DNA of 64,000 bases from Vagococcus lutrae. Lineage in GTDB: Bacteria; Bacillota; Bacilli; Lactobacillales; Vagococcaceae. Positions 1 through 8,388 of the stretch are shown here, in pieces. The number at the start of each line of letters is the position of its first letter. Position 1 is the stretch's first letter. Under the pieces are notes generated by a model. The model made no database searches. It was not told the DNA's origin and saw only the letters and a program-made list of their open reading frames with translations. Where the stretch lies: assembly GCF_003987555.1 (NCBI RefSeq), contig NZ_NGJW01000001.1, forward strand, positions 124,001 to 188,000, in the 5' to 3' direction. The translations under genes were made by a program, and so were the position numbers.

Positions 1-398
1 TTTTCAAGCTCTGAAACAATGACTTTACCTTGAGTATCCACAGGCGCATAACTTATTTCAAAACCCGCTTTAGCTAACTGTTCACATGAGCGATAAACAG
101 AAGCATGCTCTACACTTGAAACAATAATGTGCTTACCAAAAGCCGCCTTTTCTAACGCAGTTCCTTTTAATACCCAATTATTACTTTCGGTTCCACCACT
201 AGTAAAATAAATTTCTTCTGGTGCTACTTCTAATAATTCAGCCGTTTGTTTGCGAGACTGTTCTAGCAAACGTGTGCTTTGACTCCCCAATCGATGTAAG
301 CTAGAAGGGTTACCTATCATCCGCTCTGTTGTCTGAATATATGTTTGCAAAACACTCGGTAATACCGGGGTTGTCGCACTATTATCAAAATAAATCAT
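1..398 (-). CDS. Cysteine desulfurase (NifS/IscS-like), partial, C-terminus beyond left edge
   Basis: PLP-dependent enzyme that takes sulfur from L-cysteine as a persulfide, for tRNA thiolation or Fe-S assembly in the cytoplasm. About 132 N-terminal residues are visible. They open with M-I-Y-F-D-N-S-A-T-T, followed by G-G-T-E-S-N-N (PLP-phosphate contact) and S-S-V-E-H-A-S, whose His stacks on PLP; all are class-V aminotransferase hallmarks. The PLP lysine and catalytic cysteine lie off the window. ATG at 398 is preceded by AAGGAGA at good spacing. It lies just upstream of nothing visible on its 5' side except ezrA, which is transcribed the same way and ends in its own terminator. In Bacilli this gene next to ezrA is usually followed by thiI (4-thiouridine synthesis), so that role is likely but inferred from synteny. 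Confidence 0.9.
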   Translation of the reverse strand, partial: MIYFDNSATTPVLPSVLQTYIQTTERMIGNPSSLHRLGSQSTRLLEQSRKQTAELLEVAPEEIYFTSGGTESNNWVLKGTALEKAAFGKHIIVSSVEHASVYRSCEQLAKAGFEISYAPVDTQGKVIVSELE

Positions 399-470
399 TC
401 TATCGTCTCCTTGTAAAATTCTTTCCTATTATAGACCTTCTCTTTCATGAGCGCAACTTTCACACAAGCA

Positions 471-503
471 AAAAAGCTAAAACAGACGGGCTGCTTTAGC
501 TTT
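471..503 (-). terminator. Intrinsic terminator of ezrA
   Basis: On the minus strand the arms AAAGCTAAAGCAG and CTGTTTTAGCTTT pair around a CCGT-like loop and run into six Ts. It lies 6 nt past the ezrA stop, separating ezrA from the cysteine desulfurase gene. Confidence 0.75.
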
Positions 504-508
504 CCTGA

Positions 509-2233
509 TTAATACATCATTTCTTTATTTTGGAAATAAATGGATTCAATTCGTTTAAAAGCTCCAGGTTCTACCGCTTCTAATGCGACACCAATTTCAT
601 CCAACGCTGTTTGATAACGATATTCTTCTGTGAAGAAATGCAAGCTCTTATTAATCGCTTGTTCAATTTGTGGATGACTGTGACGGTAACGATTAGCGTA
701 CTGTAACATTTGTTCCGTTAATGCCGCACTGTCGACTAACTCATTCGTTTTTTCATCTAACAGCAACATATCTTCGTCACAAAAAGCCACTAACTGATTA
801 ATCTCATCCATGTCAATTCGAATCTTACTTAATTCACGTGAAAGCTCTTCAACACGGTCGGTTGCCACAAAGAAGAATTCTAAATACTCTTGTGGAACAC
901 CAGGTAGACGTTGTTGATCAACGTAACGCTTCATGCGACGCAACTTAAATTCATACGTTTCAATTTTTTCTGCTGCGACTTCTTCGTCTTTACGCAGATT
1001 TTTCAAGCTGTCGCTAATTTCTACTTGTTGATTTTCCGTATCTTCCATCATGTTTAAACTTGCTTCAATGGCTTCAGCACTTTCGCTGTAAATAACCGTT
1101 TCATCTTTTAAGTGTTCTTGAATTTGTAATAATTGACGTTCAATTCCGTCAAGCTGTGTTTGGAATGAGCGTGTCATGCCTAGCTCATTATTATTTAATG
1201 TATAGCTTTGAGACGTGTGGTCTAGCTCTATCATTAAATTACGATTATTTTTCATCACATGAGCCACAAATTTTAAGGCCACATCAAGATTTTTTTCGAC
1301 ATATTGACGAGCTTCAATTTCTTTTTCTAAACGCTCATATAACTGATCAATTCGTGTTGTCACTATACTACTAATATTTTGGACTTCTGTTAACTCCATT
1401 TTCTTCAATGCTGATAACGCATCATCAATCTGCCCACGAGTTTGACGAACTTCTTCAGGTAAATCTTTCGTAGGGAATTGATAGTGTTGCTCTAACAGTT
1501 TATTATAGCCCGCTTCAATTTCGTCCAATTGACCCGGGAAAGTATCTGTTAACTCTGATACTAATGGTGGTATATCATCCACTAAGTCAGCTAAAGCGTA
1601 TGTATCTTCTTCTGCTTGAACTAAAACCGTACGAGCTTCCATAGGATCGCCAGAAGAGTTTAAATTAACAAATTGTTTAAAACTCTTTTCAATTTCTTCT
1701 GCTTTTTCTTGAACTACTGGTAAAGCAGGGCCAAATGAGTCTGATTCATTTTTAATCTGCTCATTAAGTTCACCAAACTGGTCGAGAGCTTCTTGTACAG
1801 CTAAAGAATTGCGCTCTTCACTGTCTTTCAACTCTTTCAAACCTTGACGAATTTCAGCGACTTCCGTTTCCATTTCGGTCATGGTTTCATCTACGGCAGC
1901 AATGGCGTCTTTTACATTGAAAAAACGAAACGTTTCATTTAAATTTTCAACTTCAAATATGCGACTTTCTAATTCTGCGAAAGAAGACGTCGAAATATCT
2001 TCCCACTTTTGACTCCATTCACGAAACGTATTTTGACTTTGACCTACCAAGTGCATTTTTTTAATCTCATCGACTTCATCAAATACAGGCAAATCAAACA
2101 AATCTAGTTTACGCTGTTCTAATTTTTTTAATTTTTCTTCATTTCGCCGCTTCATCAGAACTCCTATAACATAGGAAATTGCCGCTATGACAATGATGAT
2201 AACGAAAACCAGTAAAATGGTATTGGATTTCAT
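509..2233 (-). CDS. ezrA: Septation ring formation regulator EzrA
   Basis: Membrane-anchored regulator of FtsZ ring placement and of penicillin-binding protein traffic at the septum. The protein is 574 aa, the usual EzrA length. It has one N-terminal transmembrane segment (residues about 4-24, hydrophobic I/V/A-rich), a short basic stretch K-R-R-N-E-E-K, and then almost only charged helical heptads, giving the spectrin-like coiled-coil rod of the family. The ORF can be extended upstream by 12 residues, but ATG at 2233 has GGAGG seven bases before it and begins right at the membrane anchor, so I use it. Same strand as the cysteine desulfurase gene, a common Firmicutes order. Terminated at 471-503. 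Confidence 0.95.
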   Translation of the reverse strand: MKSNTILLVFVIIIVIAAISYVIGVLMKRRNEEKLKKLEQRKLDLFDLPVFDEVDEIKKMHLVGQSQNTFREWSQKWEDISTSSFAELESRIFEVENLNETFRFFNVKDAIAAVDETMTEMETEVAEIRQGLKELKDSEERNSLAVQEALDQFGELNEQIKNESDSFGPALPVVQEKAEEIEKSFKQFVNLNSSGDPMEARTVLVQAEEDTYALADLVDDIPPLVSELTDTFPGQLDEIEAGYNKLLEQHYQFPTKDLPEEVRQTRGQIDDALSALKKMELTEVQNISSIVTTRIDQLYERLEKEIEARQYVEKNLDVALKFVAHVMKNNRNLMIELDHTSQSYTLNNNELGMTRSFQTQLDGIERQLLQIQEHLKDETVIYSESAEAIEASLNMMEDTENQQVEISDSLKNLRKDEEVAAEKIETYEFKLRRMKRYVDQQRLPGVPQEYLEFFFVATDRVEELSRELSKIRIDMDEINQLVAFCDEDMLLLDEKTNELVDSAALTEQMLQYANRYRHSHPQIEQAINKSLHFFTEEYRYQTALDEIGVALEAVEPGAFKRIESIYFQNKEMMY

Positions 2234-2410
2234 TGACGTTCCTCCATTATGCTTTTTTATAGGCAACATTTCTTTATTTTATCTATGGATAGTTATAATT
2301 TTGCATTATCCCAGTATTTTTCAACTATTTTTCATTATATCATAACTTTGTATGTGATTCACTAGAAATCTTATTTTTATCTTCCTTTTATCTGATGCTA
2401 AGAACTTCTA

Positions 2411-3289
2411 TTACTTCCTATATTGTTGAACAACTTTCCATTCATCTTCATTAAGTACTCCAGCGAGATACAAACCTCTCGCAATACCATCTTCGTTATG
2501 GCTAGTCGTGATAATATCCGCTTGTTTTTTAATTTCCTCTGCGGCATTCCCCATAGCCACACCGATTCCAACCCCATTTAACATCTCAGAATCATTCCAA
2601 CTATCACCAAATGCAGCCGCCTCTTCGACTTGCAAGCCATAATAATCTAAAACTGCCTCAATCCCCTTCATTTTAGAGCCCTCTTCAGAAATTATATCTG
2701 CACTATACGGATTTGAACGGGTAATTTTACACGGCGGTAAGTCTTTTTCAATCGCTACTTGCTCCGCTTTACTCAGCATCATAATAATTTGATAGACAGG
2801 TCTTTTTGTCCGTTTCACACGATTTTTGCCGCGACACCGGCTCTTTATCCAACTTTTCAGTTGCTGCATTTTTTGAAGCACGGCATCACTTTTAGGTAGA
2901 TAGCGCTTGAGTCGTTTAGCATATGGTTTTTGCGCAAATAACATAAAACGACTTCCTCTTAGTTGATTCGCCTCTCCTAATAACAATGAATACTGTTGTT
3001 CTTTCGCTATCCTAATGATTGTTTCAACCGTCTCTAGCGCTAGTGGTTCTTCACGCAGTATTTCTTTCTGGCTCGCTGTATAGGTAAACTGTCCATTATA
3101 CGTCACATAGACGTCCATCTCCATGCCATCAACTTGGCGGTCAAGTTGATACGGGCCTCGTCCTGTCGCAATCGCACAGATAACACCTTTGTTCTTTAGT
3201 AAATCGATTGCCATACGCGTGCTAGGTAAAACTTTAGCACTGTCATTAACAAGGGTGCCGTCGATATCAAAAAATACAATTTTTATCAT
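2411..3289 (-). CDS. HAD-superfamily phosphatase, Cof/YidA-type (class IIB)
   Basis: Predicted sugar-phosphate or nucleotide phosphatase of 292 aa. Motif I is F-F-D-I-D-G-T-L at residues about 5-12 (nucleophile and general-acid Asp). Motif II is A-T-G-R. Motif IV is G-D-S-W-N-D-S-E-M-L near residue 240. A large C2 cap lies between motifs II and IV, as in class IIB Cof proteins. The substrate cannot be read from sequence. ATG 3289 is chosen over the longer ORF because AGGA lies 8 nt upstream and the HAD motif then starts at the N-terminus. The gene follows the DUF72 gene by 10 nt on the same strand, so the two are probably co-transcribed. Confidence 0.88.
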   Translation of the reverse strand: MIKIVFFDIDGTLVNDSAKVLPSTRMAIDLLKNKGVICAIATGRGPYQLDRQVDGMEMDVYVTYNGQFTYTASQKEILREEPLALETVETIIRIAKEQQYSLLLGEANQLRGSRFMLFAQKPYAKRLKRYLPKSDAVLQKMQQLKSWIKSRCRGKNRVKRTKRPVYQIIMMLSKAEQVAIEKDLPPCKITRSNPYSADIISEEGSKMKGIEAVLDYYGLQVEEAAAFGDSWNDSEMLNGVGIGVAMGNAAEEIKKQADIITTSHNEDGIARGLYLAGVLNEDEWKVVQQYRK

Positions 3290-3299
3290 GTTACACATC

Positions 3300-4142
3300 C
3301 TAAAAAAGTGTTGTCTGTTTTGGATGCAAATCGTGATACTCAAGCTTCATGCTTTCTATCACGTTCAGGGCATTGACCCCTGCATCTCCGCCAGAATTAT
3401 TATTAAAAATAACATAAAGTGATTCAACTTCCTGTGCCATTTTAATAAAATCTTTTTGTAAACTCGCAAGCTCTCGTTCATTATAGCGATAAAGCGTTCG
3501 AAATTTACGCCAGTCCTCGCCCTTCTTTTGCCAGCCCTCTAACGAGCGACCATGAAGACGAACGACGCCAGTAGTCTTCGTTGTAGTGACAGGCATATAA
3601 GGCACCGACTCGTCTGGAACCTGCGGCTCATCAACCGTGACCAACGTTAACTGGTGATAGGTTAAAAAAGCTATCGTCTTATCTTTGTACTCAGGGCTTA
3701 GCCAACTCTGATGACGAAACTCAACAACTACGGGCAGCTTCCCACAGATTCGTTTTAAGCGTTTAAGATAGACTAACGACGCTGTCTCACAGCGAAATGT
3801 CGGCGGAAACTGAAATAAAATGGCTGCTAATTTTCCAGAATCTTTTAATGGCGAAATGGCTGCTTGATAGCGAACATACATCTCTTTTTCACTTTCAAAA
3901 AAGTCGCTCCATGACCGATGGAGTGTCATAGCTTGATGTGCTTTAACGATAAATTTAAATGAGTCTGGTGTTTGCTCCACCCACTTTTTAACCGTATCAG
4001 GATGAGGTATCGCATAAAAAAAGGTATCGACTTCTACAACAGGGAAAGTTGAAGCATACTCTGCCAAAGTTAATTGATTTTTTTGAAAAAGATGACCATG
4101 CTCTGACCACGTTGTTAATCCGATTTTTATCACTTTTTTCAC
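3300..4142 (-). CDS. DUF72 family protein (YecE-like TIM barrel)
   Basis: 280-aa member of the widespread DUF72 family, whose biochemical function is not established. Visible family features: the N-terminal I-G-L-T-T-W strand, V-E-V-D-T-F-F-Y, a middle F-K-F-I-V-K-A-H-Q segment, A-A-I-L-F-Q-F-P-P, V-V-E-F-R-H-Q-S-W, V-R-L-H-G-R, and the C-terminal Y-V-I-F-N-N-N-S-G-G-D-A stretch with A-L-N. The start is GTG with GAGG five bases upstream. It leads a two-gene unit with the HAD phosphatase. Confidence 0.85.
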   Translation of the reverse strand: MKKVIKIGLTTWSEHGHLFQKNQLTLAEYASTFPVVEVDTFFYAIPHPDTVKKWVEQTPDSFKFIVKAHQAMTLHRSWSDFFESEKEMYVRYQAAISPLKDSGKLAAILFQFPPTFRCETASLVYLKRLKRICGKLPVVVEFRHQSWLSPEYKDKTIAFLTYHQLTLVTVDEPQVPDESVPYMPVTTTKTTGVVRLHGRSLEGWQKKGEDWRKFRTLYRYNERELASLQKDFIKMAQEVESLYVIFNNNSGGDAGVNALNVIESMKLEYHDLHPKQTTLF

Positions 4143-4251
4143 CTTTCCCTCTTTATTTGCTTAAATTTTAGCCGATATAAGGTAAAATAGCAATGAAGGT
4201 GTTATCAACACTATTGATTCAACGCTTAAAAGATGAAAAAAGGAGTCCATC

Positions 4252-5226
4252 ATGAAAAAAATATTAGTATTACACACAGGCGGGACGATTGCGATGAGTG
4301 AAGATCATCAAACAGGGGCAGTCACGACGACGGGCTTGAACCCTCTCTTACACCAACAACTACAATTTGATGAAGATACACAATTAATTATCGAAGACTT
4401 TTTACAGCTACCTTCTCCATATATGACACCTAGCTACATGCTCTTAATAAAAGAACGTATTCTAACTGGAATCGATGAAGGTATCACGGGCGTGGTGATT
4501 ACGCATGGGACAGATACATTAGAAGAAACGGCTTATTTTTTAGATGTGACGATTGGTGACCGTATTCCCATTGTACTAACAGGCGCGATGCGTTCTAGCA
4601 ATGAAATCGGAGCAGACGGCTTATATAATTATCAAACGGCTATTAGAGTGGCAAGCTGCGATGAGTCCATTGGTAAAGGCACGCTAGTCGTAATGAACGA
4701 CGAAATTCACACGGCTCGTTATGTCACAAAAACACATACGACAAACGTCGCGACTTTCCGAACACCGACTTTCGGCCCCATTGGTCTAGTTACAAAGCAG
4801 CATATTACCTTTTATCAACAGTTAATTGAACATCATTGTTTAAATATTGAGTCAGTCAATGGGACGATTCCTATTATTAAAGCTTATGCCGGTTTAGGCG
4901 ACAGCTTATTTCCGATGATTTTAGGTAGTAATATCGATGGGCTCGTCATAGAAGCCTTAGGCGCAGGAAACTTACCTCCCGAAACACTCCCTGCTCTTGA
5001 CCATTTGCTAGAAAAAAACATCCCAGTCGTTTTAGTATCTCGTTGTTTTAACGGTGTCGTAGAAGGCGTTTATGATTATGACGGTGGCGGTCGTCAGTTA
5101 GAAAAAAAAGGGGTTATCTTTTGTAATGGCCTCAACAGTCAAAAAGCGCGCCTTAAACTATTAGTCGGCTTAAATGCTGGTCTGGACGACAAGCAGCTCT
5201 ATGATTTTTTAGTGGAACATGTGTAA
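4252..5226 (+). CDS. ansA: L-asparaginase, type I cytoplasmic
   Basis: Hydrolyses L-asparagine to aspartate and ammonia. 324 aa, normal for a type I enzyme. The first catalytic threonine is in H-T-G-G-T-I-A-M (residues about 8-15). The second is in H-G-T-D-T-L-E-E-T-A (near residue 84-93), with the Thr-Asp pair and then the Lys region V-L-T-G-A-M-R. There is no signal peptide, so it is cytoplasmic. ATG 4252 has AGGAG seven bases upstream. It stands alone on the plus strand, convergent with the tRNA and pgi, and ends 4 nt before a 32-bp palindromic terminator. Confidence 0.93.
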   Translation: MKKILVLHTGGTIAMSEDHQTGAVTTTGLNPLLHQQLQFDEDTQLIIEDFLQLPSPYMTPSYMLLIKERILTGIDEGITGVVITHGTDTLEETAYFLDVTIGDRIPIVLTGAMRSSNEIGADGLYNYQTAIRVASCDESIGKGTLVVMNDEIHTARYVTKTHTTNVATFRTPTFGPIGLVTKQHITFYQQLIEHHCLNIESVNGTIPIIKAYAGLGDSLFPMILGSNIDGLVIEALGAGNLPPETLPALDHLLEKNIPVVLVSRCFNGVVEGVYDYDGGGRQLEKKGVIFCNGLNSQKARLKLLVGLNAGLDDKQLYDFLVEHV

Positions 5227-5230
5227 ATAA

Positions 5231-5262
5231 AAAAAGCTTTGACGCATGCGTCAAAGCTTTTT
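5231..5262. terminator. Bidirectional terminator between ansA and tRNA
   Basis: A perfect 32-bp palindrome with arms AAAAAGCTTTGACG and CGTCAAAGCTTTTT around CATG. T-tracts follow in both directions, so it can end ansA (plus) and the tRNA transcript (minus). Confidence 0.9.
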
Positions 5263-5263
5263 A

Positions 5264-5336
5264 TGGTCCCGACTGGTCTCGAACCAGCGACCCCTACCTT
5301 GTCGAGGTAGTGCTCTCCCAACTGAGCTACGGAACC
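5264..5336 (-). tRNA. tRNA-Val (anticodon GAC), with C at position 33
   Basis: A 73-nt cloverleaf on the minus strand. The acceptor stem is GGTTCCG / CGGGACC with discriminator A. The D arm is GCTC / GAGC. The anticodon stem is CTACC / GGTAG with loop TCGACAA. The variable loop has five bases and the T arm is GCTGG-TTCGAGA-CCAGT. Reading the seven-base loop gives anticodon GAC, decoding GUC and GUU valine codons; the overall sequence closely resembles known bacterial tRNA-Val(GAC). Position 33 is C rather than the near-universal U. No CCA is encoded. A consensus promoter lies just upstream and a terminator just downstream. Confidence 0.88.
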
Positions 5337-5348
5337 GAACTAATTACG

Positions 5349-5377
5349 ATTATAAGCGAAGAACGAAAATATGTCAA
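5349..5377 (-). promoter_or_regulatory. Consensus sigma-A promoter of the tRNA gene
   Basis: On the minus strand TTGACA (5377-5372) and TATAAT (5354-5349) are separated by exactly 17 bp. Both hexamers are perfect. Transcription would start about 5-6 nt before the mature tRNA 5' end. Confidence 0.9.
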
Positions 5378-5392
5378 AGCCTTTTCAAAAAG

Positions 5393-5424
5393 AAAAAGAC
5401 TTACCTTTAAAGGTAAGTCTTTTT
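5393..5424. terminator. Terminator of pgi
   Basis: A perfect 32-bp palindrome, arms AAAAAGACTTACCTTT / AAAGGTAAGTCTTTTT, six bases past the pgi stop. It sits between pgi and the tRNA promoter. Confidence 0.88.
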
Positions 5425-5429
5425 GGCAA

Positions 5430-6779
5430 TTATAAACGTTCGTTTAATTCTTTCGCTAAGTCTTCAAAACCAGGTTTGCCTAATAAAGCAAACATATTTT
5501 TCTTGTATGCTTCAACTCCCGGTTGGTCAAATGGATTGACACCATTTAAGTAGCCAGAAACGCCGACTGCTTTTTCAAAGAAGTACATTAAATAACCTAA
5601 TGTATAAGCATTTTGTTCAGGAATTGTGACGACAAAGTTTGGTACGTCCCCATCTGTATGGGCTAACAATGTTCCTTGGAAAGCTTTTGTATTAACAAAG
5701 TCAATATCTTTTCCTTGTAAATAACCTAAGCCATCTAAATCTTTTTCTGCCATAGGAATATCTAGGTTTAAACGAGGGTTGTCAACTTTAATAACTGTCT
5801 CAAAGATGTTACGACGTCCTTCTTGAATGTATTGTCCAAGTGAGTGTAAGTCTGTTGAGAAGTTGGCACTTGAAGGATAAATTCCTTTTTGGTCTTTCCC
5901 TTCAGATTCGCCAAATAATTGTTTCCACCATTCAGAGAAGTATTGCAAGCTTGGCTCGTAATTAATTAGTAATTCAGTCACTTTTCCTTTACGGTATAAA
6001 ACATTACGTAACGCAGCATATTGATAAGCAATGTTGTCTTCTAACTTATCTGTAGCAAAATCTTTGCTTGCTTGAGCAGCACCAGACATTAATTCATCAA
6101 TATCAGCACCACTGGCTGCAATTGGCAATAAACCAACCGCTGTTAAGACTGAGAAACGACCTCCAACATCATCTGGAATCACAAACGTTTGCCATCCTTC
6201 AACGTCAGCTTCTTCTTTTACTGCTCCACGTGCTTTATCTGTTGTCGCATAAATACGTTTGTTTGCTTCTTCTTTTCCGTATTTTTTGATTAATAATTCT
6301 TTAAAGACACGGAATGCAATGGCAGGTTCTGTTGTTGTTCCAGATTTTGAAATAACGTTAACAGAAAAATCACGATCTCCAATAATATGAATTAAATCTG
6401 CTAAATAAGATGAGCTAATGCTATTTCCAGCAAAAAAGACTTGGGGTGCTTTACGTTCATCTTTGTCTAATAAGTTGTAGAATGAGTGGTGTAAGAAATC
6501 AACCGCTGCTTTTGCCCCTAAATATGAACCACCAATTCCAATCACGACTAAAACTTCAGAGTCTGATTGAATTTTTTCAGCTGCTTTTTTAATACGAGCA
6601 AACTCTTCTTTATCATAATTAGTTGGTAAATCAATCCAACCTAGGTAGTCGCTCCCTGCACCTGTTCCTTCATGAAGTGCTTGATGTGCTGCTGTTACTT
6701 GTGTTTGCATGTATCCCAACTCGTGTTCTCCAATAAAACGATCCACTACGTTAGAATAATCAAATTGAATGTGTGCCAT
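5430..6779 (-). CDS. pgi: Glucose-6-phosphate isomerase
   Basis: Interconverts glucose-6-phosphate and fructose-6-phosphate in glycolysis. 449 aa, matching the short Gram-positive form. Family segments seen: [14 protein letters not shown] near residue 80, [13 protein letters not shown] (sugar-phosphate site) near residue 140, a central [14 protein letters not shown] signature, and a C-terminal N-P-F-D-Q-P-G-V-E stretch with the following K. ATG 6779 has GGAGG at good spacing. It is probably monocistronic, being flanked by its own promoter candidate and a palindromic terminator. gdhA lies upstream on the same strand. Confidence 0.96.
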   Translation of the reverse strand: MAHIQFDYSNVVDRFIGEHELGYMQTQVTAAHQALHEGTGAGSDYLGWIDLPTNYDKEEFARIKKAAEKIQSDSEVLVVIGIGGSYLGAKAAVDFLHHSFYNLLDKDERKAPQVFFAGNSISSSYLADLIHIIGDRDFSVNVISKSGTTTEPAIAFRVFKELLIKKYGKEEANKRIYATTDKARGAVKEEADVEGWQTFVIPDDVGGRFSVLTAVGLLPIAASGADIDELMSGAAQASKDFATDKLEDNIAYQYAALRNVLYRKGKVTELLINYEPSLQYFSEWWKQLFGESEGKDQKGIYPSSANFSTDLHSLGQYIQEGRRNIFETVIKVDNPRLNLDIPMAEKDLDGLGYLQGKDIDFVNTKAFQGTLLAHTDGDVPNFVVTIPEQNAYTLGYLMYFFEKAVGVSGYLNGVNPFDQPGVEAYKKNMFALLGKPGFEDLAKELNERL

Positions 6780-6822
6780 TCTTGTTCCTCCTTCAAAGGT
6801 TTCGAATTTCCTTACTTCCTAT

Positions 6823-6851
6823 ACTTTACGTTTTTTTCAGTTTTTTTTCAA
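6823..6851 (-). promoter_or_regulatory. Candidate pgi promoter
   Basis: Minus strand TTGAAA (6851-6846), a 17-bp A-rich spacer and TAAAGT (6828-6823), 44 nt before the pgi start. The -10 is a moderate match. Confidence 0.5.
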
Positions 6852-6907
6852 GCTTTCGAGCTGATTATTACAAGGTAGAAACATTACGCTTTGTTCAATA
6901 ACGATAC

Positions 6908-8254
6908 CTATACCAATCCTTGTGAAAGCATTCCTTGCGCAACTTTAGCAAAACCTGCTATATTAGCACCGGCAACTAAGTTGTTTTTTTCAGCATATTC
7001 ACAAGCCGTTTGTTGACAAGTTTCGTAAATGTTCAACATTATTTCATCAAGTTTTTGATCGACTTCTGAAAAACTCCAAGCAAGTCGTTGCGAATTCTGT
7101 GCCATTTCCAAAGCTGATACAGCAACCCCTCCAGCATTTGCTGCTTTTCCTGGACAATAGATAACATTGTTTTGTTGGTATGCTTGAATCGCTTCTAAAT
7201 CTGATGGCATGTTTGCGCCTTCTGCCACAATTTTTACCCCTGCTTTTATCATGTCTTGCGCCAAGTGTTGCGTAATTTCATTTTGAGTAGCGCATGGTAA
7301 AGCAATTTCGTATGGAGCAGATAACGACCATACCGATTCATTTGCAACATAGGTCGCTTCAGGATGAACTTCTAAATAAGCTGAAATCCGTCCGCGTTGT
7401 TCTTCTTTGATTTTTTTAACTGTCTCTAAATCAATTCCTTTTTCATCATAAATATAACCAGAAGAATCACTACATGTTAGGACAAGTGCTCCTAATGCTT
7501 GAGCCTTTTCTATAGCATAGATAGCTACATTTCCACTACCAGAAACAACCACTCGTTTGTTTTCCAAGACCTCTTCTTGATCGGCTAATAAATGTTTAAC
7601 AAAATAAACGAGACCATAGCCTGTTGCCTCTTTTCGCGCTAAGCTCCCCCAAAAATCGACAGGTTTTCCTGTTAAAACGCCTGCTTGAAACGAGTTTAGA
7701 CGTTTGTACTGTCCAAATAAATAGCCAATCTCGCGATGTCCTACTCCTATGTCTCCAGCAGGTACATCTGTATCCGGTCCTATATATTTTTGTAACTCTG
7801 TCATAAAGCTTTGGCAAAAACGCATAATTTCTGCGTCAGACTTTCCTTTAGGATCAAAATCGCTACCTCCTTTACCACCACCAATAGGTAAAGACGTCAA
7901 CGCATTTTTAAAAATCTGTTCAAAAGCTAAAAATTTCATAATACTTTCATTAACACTTGGATGAAAACGAATCCCACCTTTATAAGGTCCAAGTGTAGAA
8001 TTATATTGAACACGATAACCATGATTAGCATGCCATTTTCCTTCATCGTCTTGCCATGGCACACGAAATTGTATTAAACGCTCTGGAATAATTAAAAGGG
8101 ATAACAGGTCATGCTCGATAATTTCTGGATGTTCTGCCAAATAAGGTGCAATCGTTGGTAAAAACTCTGCTGTCGCTTGAATGAACTCCGTTTGTCCTTG
8201 ATATTTTTGCTCAATTTGGTGTTGTAGCGTCGTTAAATATTGATTCACTGTCAT
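6908..8254 (-). CDS. gdhA: NADP-specific glutamate dehydrogenase
   Basis: Aminates 2-oxoglutarate to glutamate with NADPH, linking ammonia assimilation to the TCA precursor pool. 448 aa, typical of the hexameric family I enzymes. Substrate-binding residues are in K-G-G-I-R-F-H-P-S-V-N (near residue 95) and P-I-G-G-G-K-G-G-S-D-F-D-P-K-G (catalytic Lys, near residue 128). The dinucleotide fold has V-V-S-G-S-G-N-V-A-I-Y. The P-A-G-D-I-G-V-G segment contains the catalytic Asp. ATG 8254 follows AAGGGA. No tight neighbour on its strand; divergent from the flavoprotein gene at 8389. Confidence 0.95.
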   Translation of the reverse strand: MTVNQYLTTLQHQIEQKYQGQTEFIQATAEFLPTIAPYLAEHPEIIEHDLLSLLIIPERLIQFRVPWQDDEGKWHANHGYRVQYNSTLGPYKGGIRFHPSVNESIMKFLAFEQIFKNALTSLPIGGGKGGSDFDPKGKSDAEIMRFCQSFMTELQKYIGPDTDVPAGDIGVGHREIGYLFGQYKRLNSFQAGVLTGKPVDFWGSLARKEATGYGLVYFVKHLLADQEEVLENKRVVVSGSGNVAIYAIEKAQALGALVLTCSDSSGYIYDEKGIDLETVKKIKEEQRGRISAYLEVHPEATYVANESVWSLSAPYEIALPCATQNEITQHLAQDMIKAGVKIVAEGANMPSDLEAIQAYQQNNVIYCPGKAANAGGVAVSALEMAQNSQRLAWSFSEVDQKLDEIMLNIYETCQQTACEYAEKNNLVAGANIAGFAKVAQGMLSQGLV

Positions 8255-8388
8255 AAAATCCCTTCTTTCTTGTTTCTTTTCTCATTATATCTTAACTTTT
8301 CTGAAAAAAACAGAAAAAATATCCTATCACATCACTAGTTGTGCGTCTTTGGCTATGATAAACTAAAGACGAATGGAGGTTTTACACA

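Noticed and set aside
1156-1374. 72-codon plus-strand ORF inside ezrA
   Set aside because: Antisense to a clear ezrA coiled-coil coding region, no ribosome site, no recognisable protein.
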